Made by a program: the position numbers and the translations under genes | Shown: in pieces, positions 1 to 12,478 of the stretch | Layout of the letters: the number at the start of each line of letters is the position of its first letter | Numbering within the stretch: position 1 is the stretch's first letter | Assembly (NCBI GenBank): GCA_003952965.2 | Contig: CM025851.1 | Coordinates: 23,189,325-23,253,324 of the forward strand | DNA: 64,000 nt | Origin: Morella rubra | Lineage: Eukaryota; Streptophyta; Magnoliopsida; Fagales; Myricaceae | Direction: 5' to 3' | The notes under the pieces: generated by a model | Database searches by the model: none | What the model saw: the letters and a program-made list of their open reading frames with translations, nothing else | What the model was told of the DNA's origin: nothing

Positions 1-320
1 TGTGCTTCTTCTCAATCCACCCAATGTCAATCTTGGATTATTGACACGAGGGCCACAAATCATACGGTTAGGTTCATAGATCTTTAACAACTGTTGTTTC
101 AACAGTTCACATCAAAATCAAATTACCAAATAAATAGTATGTCATAGCTACTCATCTCGATACAATCAAATTCAATGAAGGATTTGTTCTTTCAAATGTT
201 CTTTACATTCCTCAATTTTCTATCAACCCCATATCAGCAAGCAAATTTACATCTCAACTTTCTTGTTGTTTAATTTTTCTCAAGGATCATTGTTATATAC
301 AGGACCTTATCCAAGGGAAG

Positions 321-1055
321 ATGATTGGAGTTGTTAAACTCATTCAAGCCTTTATCAACTCCTGCAGACCTCGCCAGCATCTTCTAATTCTAGATCATCA
401 TCTTCCTGTTATTTCAACTCCTCACAGTCAGTTTTTGTGGCATTGCAGTTTAGGCCACTTGTCTAATTCTCACATGCAGTTAATAAAAATATCTTTACCT
501 GCATCCGATTCTCCATATACACATACTCCTTTGCATTACTCAATCTGTATCTTAGTAAACAAACAAAAACTTCCATTCTCCATCAGTACTTCTCAAACTC
601 GGTTTCCTTTTCAGCTAATTCACCGTGATATCTGGGGACCGCTTTCTGTTACTTCACGTGATGGATTTCATTATTTCTTATCCATTGTTGATGATCATTC
701 ATGTTGTACATGGATCTACCTCATGAACAACAAATTTGAAACCAGAAAATACATACAAGCCTTCTATTCTTTGGTTGAAAACCAATTTAGTACAACTGTT
801 AAAACACTAAGATCGGATAATGACTTGGAGTTTGATATGAAAGAGTGTTTTAGTCAAAAATGGATCATACATCAAAGAAGTTGTGCTTCTACTCCTCGAC
901 AAAATTCTATTGTTGAGAGGAAGCATCAACATATTCTAAATGTAGCTCGAACCCTTAGATTTCAAGCTCATCTTCCCATTTATTTTTGGAGTGATTGTAT
1001 TGTCACTGCTATCCATCTCATTAATCAAGTTCCTAGACCATTGCTTCAAAACTGA
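321..1055 (+). pseudogene. Copia integrase fragment
   Basis: This 244-residue open stretch resembles GAG-pre-integrase plus the integrase core of plant copia elements. A degenerate zinc-binding region is visible (His of WHCSLGH; the first Cys of the usual C-x2-C is Tyr). The catalytic triad is recognisable: D in DIWGP, D in LRSDND, and E in SIVERKHQ. The reading frame breaks after VPRPLLQN, and downstream integrase sequence (HKPNYTYLRTFGY-like) continues in other frames. It is a remnant, not an active enzyme. Confidence 0.88.
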
Positions 1056-1552
1056 TCCCCATATGAAATTCTCTTTCACAAACCCAACTATACTTACCTA
1101 AGAACGTTTGGCTATTTAGCCTATGTTTCAACCAACTCTCATGCTCAAAACAAGTTTGAACCTCGAGCCATTCCGTGTTTTTCTTGGATATACCAGTGGT
1201 ACTAAAGGATATCATTTATTTGATCCTGCCACTAATTCTTTCATCATCTCTCGTCATGTTATTTGTCTATGAAGACAAATTTCCTTTTCTTCATTCTGCT
1301 TCTACTAAATTCACCTCAGATGTTTCAAATTCTAATATTTGAAATCAAGTTGTACTTCCAAATTCCCCTAACCCAGTAACAAACGACTATACTTACTCTC
1401 CAAATCCTATCCCATCTTCAAATTCTTTTACTCCTCCATCACCCCCTCTACCTTCTTCTCCTTCATTGCCCAAAACATCACCTACTCAACCTCTCCGAAG
1501 ATCCTCTAGAATCAGAAGATAGCTTGTATATCTGCAGGAATACCATTGCCAA

Positions 1553-2400
1553 ATGGTCCAAACTTCTCCTAGCAACTCACATTCACATTTGGATACATGT
1601 TCTCATATATCATGTCCTTTATATCCTCTGTCTTCTTACCTTTCATATTCCAAACTATCTTCTCCACATCGAGCTTACACTCTAGCTGTTTCTAGTCACA
1701 TTGAACCCAAATTTTTTCATGATGCTGTAAAAGTACCTGAGTGGAAAGAAGCTATGCAAGCTGAGATATCAGCTCTTGAAATCAATAATATCTGGGTTCT
1801 AACTGCCTTGCCTCCTGGTAAAACAGCAATTGGGGTGTAAATGGGTGTATAAGTGTAAGTTTTGTGCTGATGGCACACTAGAGAGGTACAAAGCATGGCT
1901 GGTTGCAAAGGGCTACACACAGCAAGAGGGTGTGGACTATTTCAATACCTTCTCCCCTGTTACTAAAATAACTACTGTTTGGTGTCTCCTAGCTTTGGCA
2001 ACTATCTATAACTGGGATTTACATCAACTCAATCTGAATAATGTCTTTTTACATGGCGAGTTAGAAGAAGAGGTTTTTATGAAATTACCTCCCGGTTTCT
2101 CTCACACCGGTAATAATCGAGTTTGTCGTCTTCAAAAATCATTGTATGGCTTGAAGCAAGCCAATAGACAATAGTTCAATAAGTTCTCCTCTACCTTGAT
2201 CACTTATTGATTTCAACAATTAAAATCAGATTATTCACTATTCATTAAATCTGATAGCTCTACATTCATTGCTATTTTAGTGTATGTTGATGATATTATA
2301 ATTACAAGCAAGTCTCCTAAGTCAGTTGCATCACTAAAACACTAGTTAGATTCTTGCTTCGAACTCAAAGACTTAAAGACCTCTCAAATTTTTCCTTGGG
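1553..2400 (+). pseudogene. Copia reverse transcriptase fragments
   Basis: Two overlapping frames (1553-1840 and 1830-2174) carry the copia RT start ([10 protein letters not shown], then [18 protein letters not shown]) and the [14 protein letters not shown] and [11 protein letters not shown] blocks. A one-base shift near 1835 and a stop after GLKQANRQ interrupt the frame. The catalytic motif YVDDIIITS lies at 2284-2310 in the continuing remnant. The motifs identify the family; the breaks show loss of function. Confidence 0.88.
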
Positions 2401-2591
2401 CTTGAGGTGGCAAGGTCTTCGAAAGGAATCTCTCTATGTCAGAGGAAGTATACTCTGGAGGTGCTTTCTGATACTGGTCTCTTAACAGCTAAACCAGCCA
2501 AGATACTCTGGATTCTAGTCTTCAACTTAATGGTTCTAATGGTGATTTACTTGAAGATCCTAGCTCCTACAGACGTCTGGTAGGATGACTT

Positions 2592-3146
2592 TTGTACCTC
2601 ACAATAACCAGACCGGATATATGTTTTGCTGTAAATACCTTGAGCCAATTCTTGTCAAAACCTCGACAACCTTATCATGAGGCAGCTGTTAAGGTTCTAA
2701 AATACCTTAAAGGAAGTCCAGGTCAAGGCATTTTCCTAGGTGATCTGTCACAGGGTTTGCTGTTTTCATTGGGGATTCTCTTATCTCATGGAAATCGAAG
2801 CAGGTTATCATTAGTCGTTCTTAAGCTGAGGCTGAGTATCGCTCCATGGCTGCTGCATGCTATGAATTAAAGTGGCTTATGGCTCTTCTTCAGGATTTTC
2901 TTGTGCCTCATTCCCAACCAACATCGTTATTTTGTGGTAGCAAAGCCACACTCCACATTGCTGTCAATCCAGTTTTCCATGAGAACAAAGCACATCGACA
3001 TCAATTGCCATCTAGTTCGAGATATGATCCAACATCATTTGATCAAGACCTTTCATGCGTCCACAAAACATCAACTTGCCGACCTTCTAACTAAGCCTTT
3101 ATCATTTGATAAGTTCATTTTTTTAATTACCAAGCTTGTCTGTTAA
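2592..3146 (+). pseudogene. Copia RNase H region fragment
   Basis: The sequence shows the ITRPDICFAVNTLSQF block, then AEYRSMAAACYELKWL in a shifted frame, and KHIDINCHLVRDMIQ with STKHQLADLLTKPL at the end, which is the standard C-terminus of copia pol. At least two frameshifts separate the pieces. Confidence 0.87.
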
Positions 3147-3173
3147 ATATCCACAATCCAGTTTGAAGAGGGC

Positions 3174-3345
3174 TATTAGATAGTAAGAAACTCAACTGAA
3201 GTTGTTAACTCAGTTGGATAATTTGTTAAGTTTAGTTAACAGAGCTTACTTGCTCTATGTCTATATAAACCTTTGTATTCATTTGATAATATACAACCAA
3301 TATACATTCTTCCATTATCTCTAATACGATTTATAGGAATACCAG
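3174..3345 (+). repeat. Probable 3' LTR of the copia element
   Basis: Immediately after the pol remnant a purine tract (GAAGAGGG) precedes TATTAGATAG, probably an altered TGTTAGATAG LTR start. A TATA-like TCTATATAAAC lies near 3259, as expected for a short copia LTR. The right edge is approximate, and the matching 5' LTR lies outside the window. Confidence 0.55.
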
Positions 3346-3572
3346 ACACTTATTCAAAATTGCCAAGCCAATTCAATGCTTCAAAAGGCATGCCATAGAC
3401 AAATCGTGTAGGATATTAATTAATTATCTACCAAAAAAAAAAGAGTAAATTCACAATTATGTAAAGGACGTAAGAAAATAAAATTCCCGACAGATAAGTT
3501 TTTCGGTATATCAGTGATATATATATATAATCAAACTTCACAATAGATGATCACTTATAAGAATAGGGTAAA

Positions 3573-3910
3573 AGTGATTTCTTGACATGAAAAATCGAAA
3601 CAGCAAAAATTATGGGACCAAAGGCGGCCTAAAATTGGTACAGCTAGAAGTAGTAAGACACAATTAGGTGCTATATTTAAGACATTCATTTGTATATATG
3701 AGTTAGAAAATTACGAGGACTCTCGCTGTGACATTCAAATAATAAGATACTACTGGAAGAGAATTCTCATCCAAAACAAATTATCAAAACATCAAAATCA
3801 ATAAGATATGAATGATAATATTCTAGAATCAAACCTCTGCAGACAAACAAGATACACTGTAGTTTCCAAAAAGAAAGAAAGAGATACACGTAATTGTTCT
3901 CACAGGGCTG
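3573..3910 (+). repeat. Repeat block A, first copy
   Basis: A 338-base non-coding block repeated at 5473-5810 with an offset of exactly 1900 and no difference in the stretches I compared. It opens with AGTGATTTCTTGACATG and closes with TCTCACAGGGCTG. Such identity implies either a very recent duplication or an assembly repeat. Confidence 0.9.
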
Positions 3911-4879
3911 GTGGTATTTGATTGTTAAGATTTTGGGATAATTAAAATTTTGGAGTATGAGATTGGTGAAAAAGTGAAGAGATAGAAAATTTGAATGAAT
4001 ATTATAATAAAAATAATAATTTGATTGAGAGAAAATTATTTGATAATTTTTTTATTTGAGGGCCAACAACACCAAAATTGGTAGGGGCAATATGATTTCA
4101 GATACCATTTTATACGTTCGGGCAAACAACCATAGTTCTTGACCTCTTCCTAAAACATTAATTGATTTTGTTGACCCAAAGGGTTAAACCTGAGTTATGT
4201 ACCGAACAAGACAGCCATAAATATGAAAGCAAGATGAAAAGAACTCTCACCCTACAGAGAAACTCGACTGATTTTCAAATTGGTTGAAATAAAAGACAAG
4301 AATCAGTTATCACACCAATAGTCATCGTTTACATGCCTGTTCAATGGCAATACGCACAAATGTGATGACAATGCAAGACACATCCAAATCAAAGCATCAA
4401 CTTCAATCTAAAACTAATTACATGTACCTCCACGTTCTAAACCAGCAACAAGAAGAAGATAAGAAAGCTCAGACATCATGCATCAGTTTTTCTACAAGTC
4501 TTATGCTTCCCAGATCAAGGTAAACACCATTCACAAATTCGACTATCGTGGCATCATCAACGAAAAGAAACCACAGAAGTACATATCCTCAGAAGTTTAG
4601 GTAAAAAGCTACCCCATTGCCCTACCAGAGTCAAGAGAAAATAGTAATGTTACCTTAACCAGAATGAAAATATGGTGAAAGGGTCCCAGCATATGTGAAA
4701 GATGGCATCGTAGTTTTTTTTTTTTTTTCCTTTCCTTTATAGGGATGTAATACGTTCACATTTCGTTGTGTCAACTTTGTCCACAGTATCCTATCATCAG
4801 TTTACATTCTGTTTATAAACAGTCGGCAGACACAAGTAAGCGACTTCCATCAAAAAGTTAATCGAGCAGGTGATACAAG

Positions 4880-5365
4880 TCATGAATTCAAGCTGTGCTA
4901 AACTGAGGTCTCAAATCAACCAGATATAAAGAAGAAGAAGAAGAAACAGGGTCTTGAAAGCAAGAAGTGGGAAAGCACATAAGAGTTTCTTCTTAATTAC
5001 GCTACGAATAATTCTAACAACTATCAATTAGTTCAGTTAAAAGTAAGAATGGAAATTAGAGAGAACTCAAAGGAAACCATCTCAAGAAATTCCCAAGTTA
5101 GAAACATATAACACTTATATCAACAAGCAGCCTCATTCAACTGTATCAACAAGCCTCTTTTCTGCACTCATTCAGATCTTAAACAAGCCATCCGGTAGAA
5201 ATTGGTTTAGCGACGACAAACTGATTCCCATTTGTTGCTAGAAAGTCATGTATCACCAATCAAACTCATACAGATACATGGACAAAAAATTAAAGAATAC
5301 CTTCACCACTGGACAATATGGTTTGATGCAAATTGATGTAATTGAAACATTCATGTGGTCCATTA
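4880..5365 (+). repeat. Repeat block B, first copy
   Basis: A non-coding block (TCATGAATTCAAGCTGTGC through CATTCATGTGGTCCATTA) that recurs at 5996-6486, with many small indels in its first half. Its second half (5144-5328) occurs a third time at 5811-5995. No protein family is recognisable in it. Confidence 0.88.
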
Positions 5366-5472
5366 TGCTAGAAAGTCATGTATCACCAAACTCATACAGA
5401 CTTAATAACAAAAAAATAAAGAATACCCTCGCCACTGGACTATCAATTAGTTCAGTTAAAAGTAAGAATGGA

Positions 5473-5810
5473 AGTGATTTCTTGACATGAAAAATCGAAA
5501 CAGCAAAAATTATGGGACCAAAGGCGGCCTAAAATTGGTACAGCTAGAAGTAGTAAGACACAATTAGGTGCTATATTTAAGACATTCATTTGTATATATG
5601 AGTTAGAAAATTACGAGGACTCTCGCTGTGACATTCAAATAATAAGATACTACTGGAAGAGAATTCTCATCCAAAACAAATTATCAAAACATCAAAATCA
5701 ATAAGATATGAATGATAATATTCTAGAATCAAACCTCTGCAGACAAACAAGATACACTGTAGTTTCCAAAAAGAAAGAAAGAGATACACGTAATTGTTCT
5801 CACAGGGCTG
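5473..5810 (+). repeat. Repeat block A, second copy
   Basis: Copy of 3573-3910. It is entered from a 32-base stretch (5441-5472) that duplicates 5022-5053, and it exits directly into a partial B block at 5811. Both junctions show only a few bases of shared sequence. Confidence 0.9.
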
Positions 5811-5995
5811 TATCAACAAGCCTCTTTTCTGCACTCATTCAGATCTTAAACAAGCCATCCGGTAGAAATTGGTTTAGCGACGACAAACTGATTCCCATTT
5901 GTTGCTAGAAAGTCATGTATCACCAATCAAACTCATACAGATACATGGACAAAAAATTAAAGAATACCTTCACCACTGGACAATATGGTTTGATG
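5811..5995 (+). repeat. Partial repeat block B
   Basis: Matches the second half of block B (5144-5328), ending at GGTTTGATG, then jumps back to the start of a full B copy at 5996. Confidence 0.88.
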
Positions 5996-6486
5996 TCATG
6001 AATTCAAGCTGTGCTAAACTGAGGTCTCAATAATCTGCAGATATAGAAGAAGAAGAAAGGAGAGGAAGAAACAGGGTCTTGAAATTGGCAAGAAGTGGGA
6101 AAGCACATAAGAGTTTTTCTTCTTATTTTGCTACGAATAAGTTCTAGACGAACTATCATTAGTTCAGTTAAAAGTAAGAATGGAAATTAGAGAGAACTCA
6201 AAGGAAACCATCTCAAGAAATTCCCAAGTTAGAAACATATAACACTTATATCAACAAGCAGCCTCATTCAACTGTATCAACAAGCCTCTTTTCTGCACTC
6301 ATTCAGATCTTAAACAAGCCATCCGGTAGAAATTGGTTTAGCGACGACAAACTGATTCCCATTTGTTGCTAGAAAGTCATGTATCACCAATCAAACTCAT
6401 ACAGATACATGGACAAAAAATTAAAGCCACTGGACAATATGGTTTGATGCAAATCGATGTAATTGAAACATTCATGTTGTCCATTA
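5996..6486 (+). repeat. Repeat block B, last copy
   Basis: Starts TCATGAATTCAAGCTGTGC and runs to CATTCATGTTGTCCATTA. Relative to 4880-5365 it differs mainly by small insertions and deletions around 6030-6160 and lacks about 11 bases near 6427. It lies 0.7 kb past the stop codon of the RNP gene, in its 3' flank. Confidence 0.87.
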
Positions 6487-7186
6487 AAAAAGGAAGGTTA
6501 GCAGCTGCCATTCATTCGACTTCACAAAAAAAAAAAATTAACATATTAGAAACCGATATCAGGTGGCAAATCTTACTCTTCTGCTATGTGTTGCACCAAT
6601 CGTTATCAGTAATCAAAATGAACTTTACAGTTGACAGCATCTTGCCCAAATTCAGTCATCCATTATGGAATACCGTGTATACATTTGCCTCTTTAGTCCA
6701 AAGCTTCAACAAAAAACCAATCATTAATGGCATTAACAATTTTACCAACAAATAGTGAAAATTCTGTGGTTCTATCTATATTCTAGATCAAAAGTACAGT
6801 TCCACATTGAAATTTCCTAAATTGAGCATGAAATGAAAAAAAGAAAAAGATCTATGGAGTTCACAATCAGTGCCAGTTCAGTAATACCTAGTGTCGTATA
6901 ATATAGCACAATGTGACTAGCCAAAAAAACTGATCAACCGAGTACAGGCCTGAACTTCACTCAAATAAACAGGCCACTGTCACCAGAACAACCCCCATTG
7001 GCACTGCCAATGTGGAATTAACATACAACAAAACTGAAAAAGTCCCCACACTTTGTAATTTGACGTGGACAAAGAATCTTGCCTGTCCAGCCTAAATGTC
7101 TCAGCTAAAAGGGTCCTCCAAACAACCCATTTCCGAGTAAACAGAGGAAACTTCATTCAGTATGCATGCAGCAAGCAAAACTTCAG

Positions 7187-8663
7187 TCACGGCTTGGTCC
7201 TTTCGACACCTTCTCTAACTACTAGTAGTCTACCAAAGAACTCCTACAAGTGAGATGAAGTAGGTAAGAAAGTACCAAATGACATGAAATGAAAGCAAGG
7301 TTTAGTCATGGCAGAAGTGGACTTAAATGATATATGATTAGGCAAAAAAACACAAAAGGAAGTGGACTTTACTGTTCCATTTAAAGATATTGCTGAGTCA
7401 CGTTCATCAGCCGAAGAGAAGGAGAGAAACCCATAACAACGGTTCTTTCCTGCTTTTTTGTCATGCAACACTCGTGCACTAACCAAACTCCCAAATTGGC
7501 TAAAATGATTCCTCAAATCTTCAGGTGTAACATCCCGGGGAAGATTGCCCACATATAACTTGTAAGGACTTTCATATATTACCTCTTTCTTGGGTGCGGA
7601 ATTCAGTACCTCGGGATTCCTCCTCCTAGGGTTCATATCAACTGAAAATCGAACACACATTTCTCGGCCCTTAACATCCTTCAAATGAAAATGGAGAATA
7701 ATTTCAGAAGAAGTACTGAGAGAAGAGTGAATTAAACAAAGAGAATAACTAGTTTCACACTGACAGAGCCATCCAATGCCGCAATTGCAACTTTTGCCTC
7801 ATTTACTGTACCCATTGTGACGTAACCGCATCCTTTACTTACACCCGTCTCTGCATTGCGGGAAATCTGTAATCCAATTGTAACAACATAAGAAATCCAG
7901 TACATTGACATGCCTACTAATCCTTCAAAACAATTTCTCCTTCCTTTCTTAACTAATAGAAATTTCAGCCTCTCCGTATTGGTCAATAATCCACCACCAA
8001 ACATCATTTATTCTGAATCTTACCTGAACTGATGAGGAATTACAAAGAAAGGCAATCCTATTCTGTATTGTGACAGAAACATCTGAAGTATCCGAAAAAT
8101 TGACATATATACAACTCCAATCTAAGTCCACAATTGGATGCACATTAGGCAGACCTCCAGTAGACAACAATTTTTTTTTAAGATGGAAGGTATGAAAATG
8201 GAGAGAACTTAGTCCAAACAACTGGGTATGAAGCGAGGCTTACCTCAACAGATAGTACAATTCCAAAAGGCTTAAAAATTTCAAGCAGCTCCGCAATGTC
8301 GCAACTTGTCGGAAGATTACACACGTAGAGCTCACACGGCCGGGTGTGTCTTTTCCATTCCTGGACCAAAGCGCCGTCGTTTTCGTTGCCCACATTTGTA
8401 TTTCTTATCTCTCCGTTAATTCCTTTCCTAACCACTGCTTCCTCTTCACCCGCGACGCCCAAAACCCTTGAAACCCTAGCTCTGGTTGTACGCCCCACCA
8501 CAGAAGAACACGAGATTCTCGGGTAGGACCACTCGATCGAGGAAGGGAAGAACGAGTAGGAGCACAAAACGAACCGTTTAACTGCACCATTACCGGCATC
8601 AGGTCTGCTGTCAGGCAAACAAGTAGAGGAAGGGCTCAAACTATTAAAGCAAGTTGTCGCCAT
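7187..8663 (-). CDS. Chloroplast 33-kDa-type ribonucleoprotein, two RRM domains
   Basis: Four exons read in frame on the minus strand: 8663-8244, 7866-7765, 7678-7373 and 7243-7187, all with GT-AG borders, giving 294 residues. The N-terminus is rich in Ser, Arg and Ala and poor in acidic residues, as in a plastid transit peptide. RRM1 starts near residue 111 (RNP2 ELYVCNLP; RNP1 region KGCGYVTM); RRM2 spans about 214-290 (RNP2 KLYVGNLP; RNP1 KNRCYGFLSF) and ends GRLLVVREGVE. This layout fits nuclear-encoded chloroplast RNPs that bind and stabilise plastid transcripts. Wording and length are closest, from memory, to Arabidopsis At1g01080. The last exon is only 57 bases. The gene diverges from COG4. 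Confidence 0.93.
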
Positions 8664-8896
8664 AGCTTATTAGAAGCTAGTGCAGTAAGTCCCGCCCACT
8701 TCTCACAGCGATAGCCTACCGTTCGGTTTGGATGAGGTTGGAAATTTGAGACAGGACCCGGCAACAATTTTGCTGACCGGGTCGGATCTATTATATTGAG
8801 TCGAACAACACCCGACCCGCCGTTCTCCTTATTCTCGGACCCATCAGGCGAAAGAGCCAGAGTTGTGGACTAAACTGGCCGGGGGTCTCAAAGGAA
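8664..8896. promoter_or_regulatory. Divergent intergenic promoter region, RNP / COG4
   Basis: Only 233 bases separate the two start codons, so both genes must draw 5' leaders and core promoters from this stretch or from upstream coding DNA. An AT-rich TATTATATTG lies at about 8788. No other motif could be assigned with confidence. Confidence 0.6.
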
Positions 8897-11800
8897 ATGC
8901 GGTCTACTGCGAACGGATCAATCACTGCCATGGAATCTGACGACGACGGAAACCCCACCTCCTCGACGTCCATTAATTTTGGGACGCCGGAGGCGATGAA
9001 GCACATTCGGACCCTGACAGACGTAGGGGCTATGACCCGACTCCTTCACGAGTGCATAGCGCACCAGCGGGCCCTGGACCTGGACCTGGACAACCTTCTC
9101 TCTCAGCGTTCCGACCTGGACAAGCAGTTCCTCTATCTCCAGAAGTCAGCTGACGTCCTTGACATCGTCGCCGCAGACTCCCACCACATGCTCGCCAACG
9201 TGTCCTCCACCTGCGACCTCGCCGACCAGGTCAGCCGCAAGGTCCGCGAGCTCGACCTTGCCCAGTCCCACGTCAACTCCACCATCCTCCGCATTGACGC
9301 CATCGTCAAGCGGTCCAACTGCATCGATGGCGTCAGGAAGGCCCTCGAAGCAGAGGACTTCGAGCTCGCCGCTAAGTACGTCCAGACCTTCCTCCAGATC
9401 GACGCCAAGTACAAGGACACCGGATCCGATCAGAGGGACCAGATGCTCGCATCAAAGCAACAACTTGAAGGAATCGTACGCAAGAAGCTCTCAGCAGCCG
9501 TGGATCAACGCGACCACCCGACGATCTTACGGTTCATAATGATCTATTCGCCGCTTGGATTGGAGGAAGAAGGATTACAAGTATATGTAGGTTACCTGAA
9601 GAAAGTGATCGCAATGAGAGCGAGGCTCGAGTTCGAGCACATGGTGGAGGTAATGGAACAAAATAGCAAGAGCCAAAACCAGAGAAGCCAAGTGAATTTC
9701 ATCGCCTGCCTGACTAATCTGTTCAAGGACGTGGTCTTAGCGATCCAGGAGAACGACGAGATTCTGAGAGGTCTGTGTGGCGAGGATGGTATAGTTTATG
9801 CAATTTGTGAGCTTCAGGAGGAGTGCGACTCGCGAGGTTCATTGCTCTTGAAGAAGTACATGGAGTACAGGAAGTTGGCCCGGTTGTCGTCCGAGATCAA
9901 TGCGCAAAACAAGAATTTGCTCGTTGTGGGAGGAGGATCCGAAGGTCCGGACCCGAGGGAGATCGAGCTGTACTTGGAAGAGATACTATCATTGATGCAA
10001 TTGGGCGAGGATTATACCGAATTCATGGTGTCGAAGATTAAGGGCTTGAGTTCTGTTGATGCGGAGTTGGTTCCACGGGCCACCAAGGCCTTTAGGAGTG
10101 GAAGTCTTAGCAAGGTCCTACAAGATATTACCGGGTTCTATGTGATTCTAGAGGGTTTCTTTATGGTGGAGAATGTGAGGAAGGCGATCAGGATTGACGA
10201 GCACGTGCCGGACAGCTTGACCACTTCCATGGTTGATGATGTCTTCTATGTTCTGCAGAGTTGCCTGCGGAGAGCAATATCGACATCCAATATCAGCTCG
10301 GTCATCGCGGTGTTGAGTGGTGCGAGTAGTTTGTTGAGCAATGAGTATCATGAAGCTTTGCAACAGAAGATGAGAGAGCCCAACCTCGGTGCCAAGCTGT
10401 TCTTGGGTGGTGTTGGCGTGCAGAAGACTGGGACAGAGATTACGACAGCTTTGAATAACATGGATGTGAGCGGCGAGTATGTTCTGAAGCTTAAACACGA
10501 GATTGAGGAACAATGTGCTGAGGTGAGTGGCATAGGTTACCTTGTGGTTTAGTTTGAAGAATTCAAACATAACTATGCCTGACGTTCTTCACTTGTTTGT
10601 GGTGTATAACTGAGACATTGCCGCATTTTCGCAAGTGAAGCTACTAGTTCCATTACATATATTGCTCCTCACTTGCCTGCAATTCTGCTATTTTTTGTGT
10701 AGAATTTGGTTTAGAGTGAACAAAATTTGAACGCATGCAGCGGCTGAGTTCGGAAAGAGAATTTCATGGCTTTAGAGCAGACATCGATAGTTGAGAAGAT
10801 TTGAAAAATTAAATATTTCTACGTACTAATATAACTTACTTGGTGACATTGTTGATACCCTAATGCCTAGTATGCTGGAAATGTTGAGGGCTGTGACTGA
10901 TGTTCATGAAGAGAAAAACGAAATCTGCGACAAATTGAGATTGTCACTTTGCATCCCCTCACACTTATTTCTGCTTTCTGTTGAAATTTATGATTTACTG
11001 ACACGTGCAGTAGTTGTGTAGAGATAAATTCTGGACATTTTTAGACTTCTTAAAATGGGCTTTTTCTGAGGTTTAGTCTTCGTATCTCTTCATCTTTCCC
11101 CTCTTTTTGGGAGCAATTTGTGGCAATTGGTTGCACCAGCACTCTATGCATTTTGTACCGGAAATGTGTCTTTTGAGATGAGTTCAGCAATTGCCAAGTC
11201 TTCTAACAGCCACCATTCTGTCACTCCATATCTATCAGTCAGGTCTTAGAAAGTGGTCCTTTCTTGTATGACATATACTACTGCTCTCTTCACATTATTA
11301 TATGATTTTATTCGAGTTCTTATCCAGAGTGGATATTCACCTGGTTAGGCTCTGTGCAAAAGAATGACCCGCTTCCGGTAAAAATAATTCATACTTTTAT
11401 GCACTAATGCACGTACATCATTTTCTTCAGGCATTCCCTGCACCAGCTGATAGAGAAAGAGTGAAATCTTGTCTGTCTGAATTTAGTGATATGAACAATA
11501 TCTTCAAGCAAGCTCTGAATGCTAGCATGGAGCAGCTTGTAGCAACTGTGACACCCCGAATCCGGCCATTGTTAGATAGTGTAGCCACCGTCAGCTATGA
11601 GCTGTCAGAGGCTGAATATGCAGATAATGAGATGAATGATCCGTGGGTTCAGAAGCTTCTTCATGCTGTTGAGACAAATGTTGCATGGCTACAGCCACTA
11701 ATGACTGCAAACAACTATGACTCATTTGTTCATTTGGTGATTGATTTCATTGTTAAGAGGCTTGAAGTGATTATGATGCAGAAAAGGTTCAGTCAGCTTG

Positions 11801-12060
11801 GAGGGCTACAGCTCGACAGAGATGCGAGGGCATTGGTAAGCCATTTCTCTAGCATGACTCAAAGAACTGTCAGGGACAAGTTTGCTCGTCTTACTCAAAT
11901 GGCAACAATCTTGAACTTGGAGAAGGTCTCTGAGATTCTAGATTTCTGGGGTGAGAACTCAGGACCTATGACCTGGAGGTTAACCCCGGCCGAGGTTAGG
12001 CGAGTGCTGGGTCTCAGGGTTGATTTTAAACCTGAAGCAATTGCTGCTCTCAAGTTGTAA
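8897..12060 (+). CDS. COG4: Conserved oligomeric Golgi complex subunit 4
   Basis: Two exons, 8897-10522 and 11431-12060, joined in phase 0 (GAG|GTGAGT ... TTCTTCAG|GCA), encode 751 residues, close to other plant COG4 proteins. COG4 is a lobe-A subunit of the octameric COG tether, which captures retrograde vesicles at the Golgi. An N-terminal coiled-coil stretch (about residues 40-130) is followed by the helical COG4 body; the C-terminal exon carries the highly conserved QKRFSQLGGLQLDRD and WRLTPAEVRRVLGLRVDF blocks. An in-frame ATG at 8930 (MESDDDG) is an alternative start. The GC-rich first 600 bases contrast with the AT-rich flanks. The frame is intact. Confidence 0.96.
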
Positions 12061-12478
12061 CTCCCATCTGTTTGGGCGCAAACTCTTCCATCATATTCTT
12101 TTATTCTTACTGTTGTTTTTGTTTCATAAGCTTTCCTTCAGCATTTAATGAAAGACATTCTCCTACTCTTATGCTACTCTTACTGTTGGGATTTTTGCCC
12201 GACAAGTTCAGAATGTTCATTGCCACCGTTTTTCTTTTTGTTAAGCAAGACAGAGTATTGGAAGGATTGAAATCTATCACGCCTTTTCCAGTTATAGTTA
12301 AGTATGTCACAGTGCTGAAATTTCCTTAAAAAAAAAATAGTGCTTTATCAAAACTAAAACTGTATCTCAAATTTATAGCAATTTAAAGGAAACTTCAAAA
12401 ATTCACTTGGCAAACAAAACATTTCAAACTAACACTAGCGTGGAAAGCAGTGATTCTAAAGATTCTAACATGTCACAC
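12061..12478 (+). other. COG4 3' flank
   Basis: AT-rich sequence after the COG4 stop, likely holding its 3' UTR. No gene is visible. It ends at the target site of the next element (TGTCACAC at 12471-12478). Confidence 0.5.

Larger units (their letters stand above)
1..3350 (+). mobile_element. Degenerate Ty1/copia LTR retrotransposon, 5' end outside the window
   Basis: Pol-type domains occur in the copia order protease, integrase, reverse transcriptase, RNase H. At about 30-62 a protease-like segment (WIIDTRATNHT) has lost the usual D-S/T-G-A active site (G is now R). The integrase core follows at 321-1055, RT pieces at 1553-2174 with YVDD at 2284-2295, and the RNase H region at 2592-3146. 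Stops and frameshifts separate the pieces, for example a TAG where the conserved Trp of the QW motif is expected near 2172. A purine-rich stretch at about 3163-3171 precedes a probable 3' LTR. The element is non-autonomous and old. Confidence 0.93.

Noticed and set aside
9133..9539. Overlapping frames inside COG4 exon 1
   Set aside because: They are GC-rich shadows of the COG4 reading frame.
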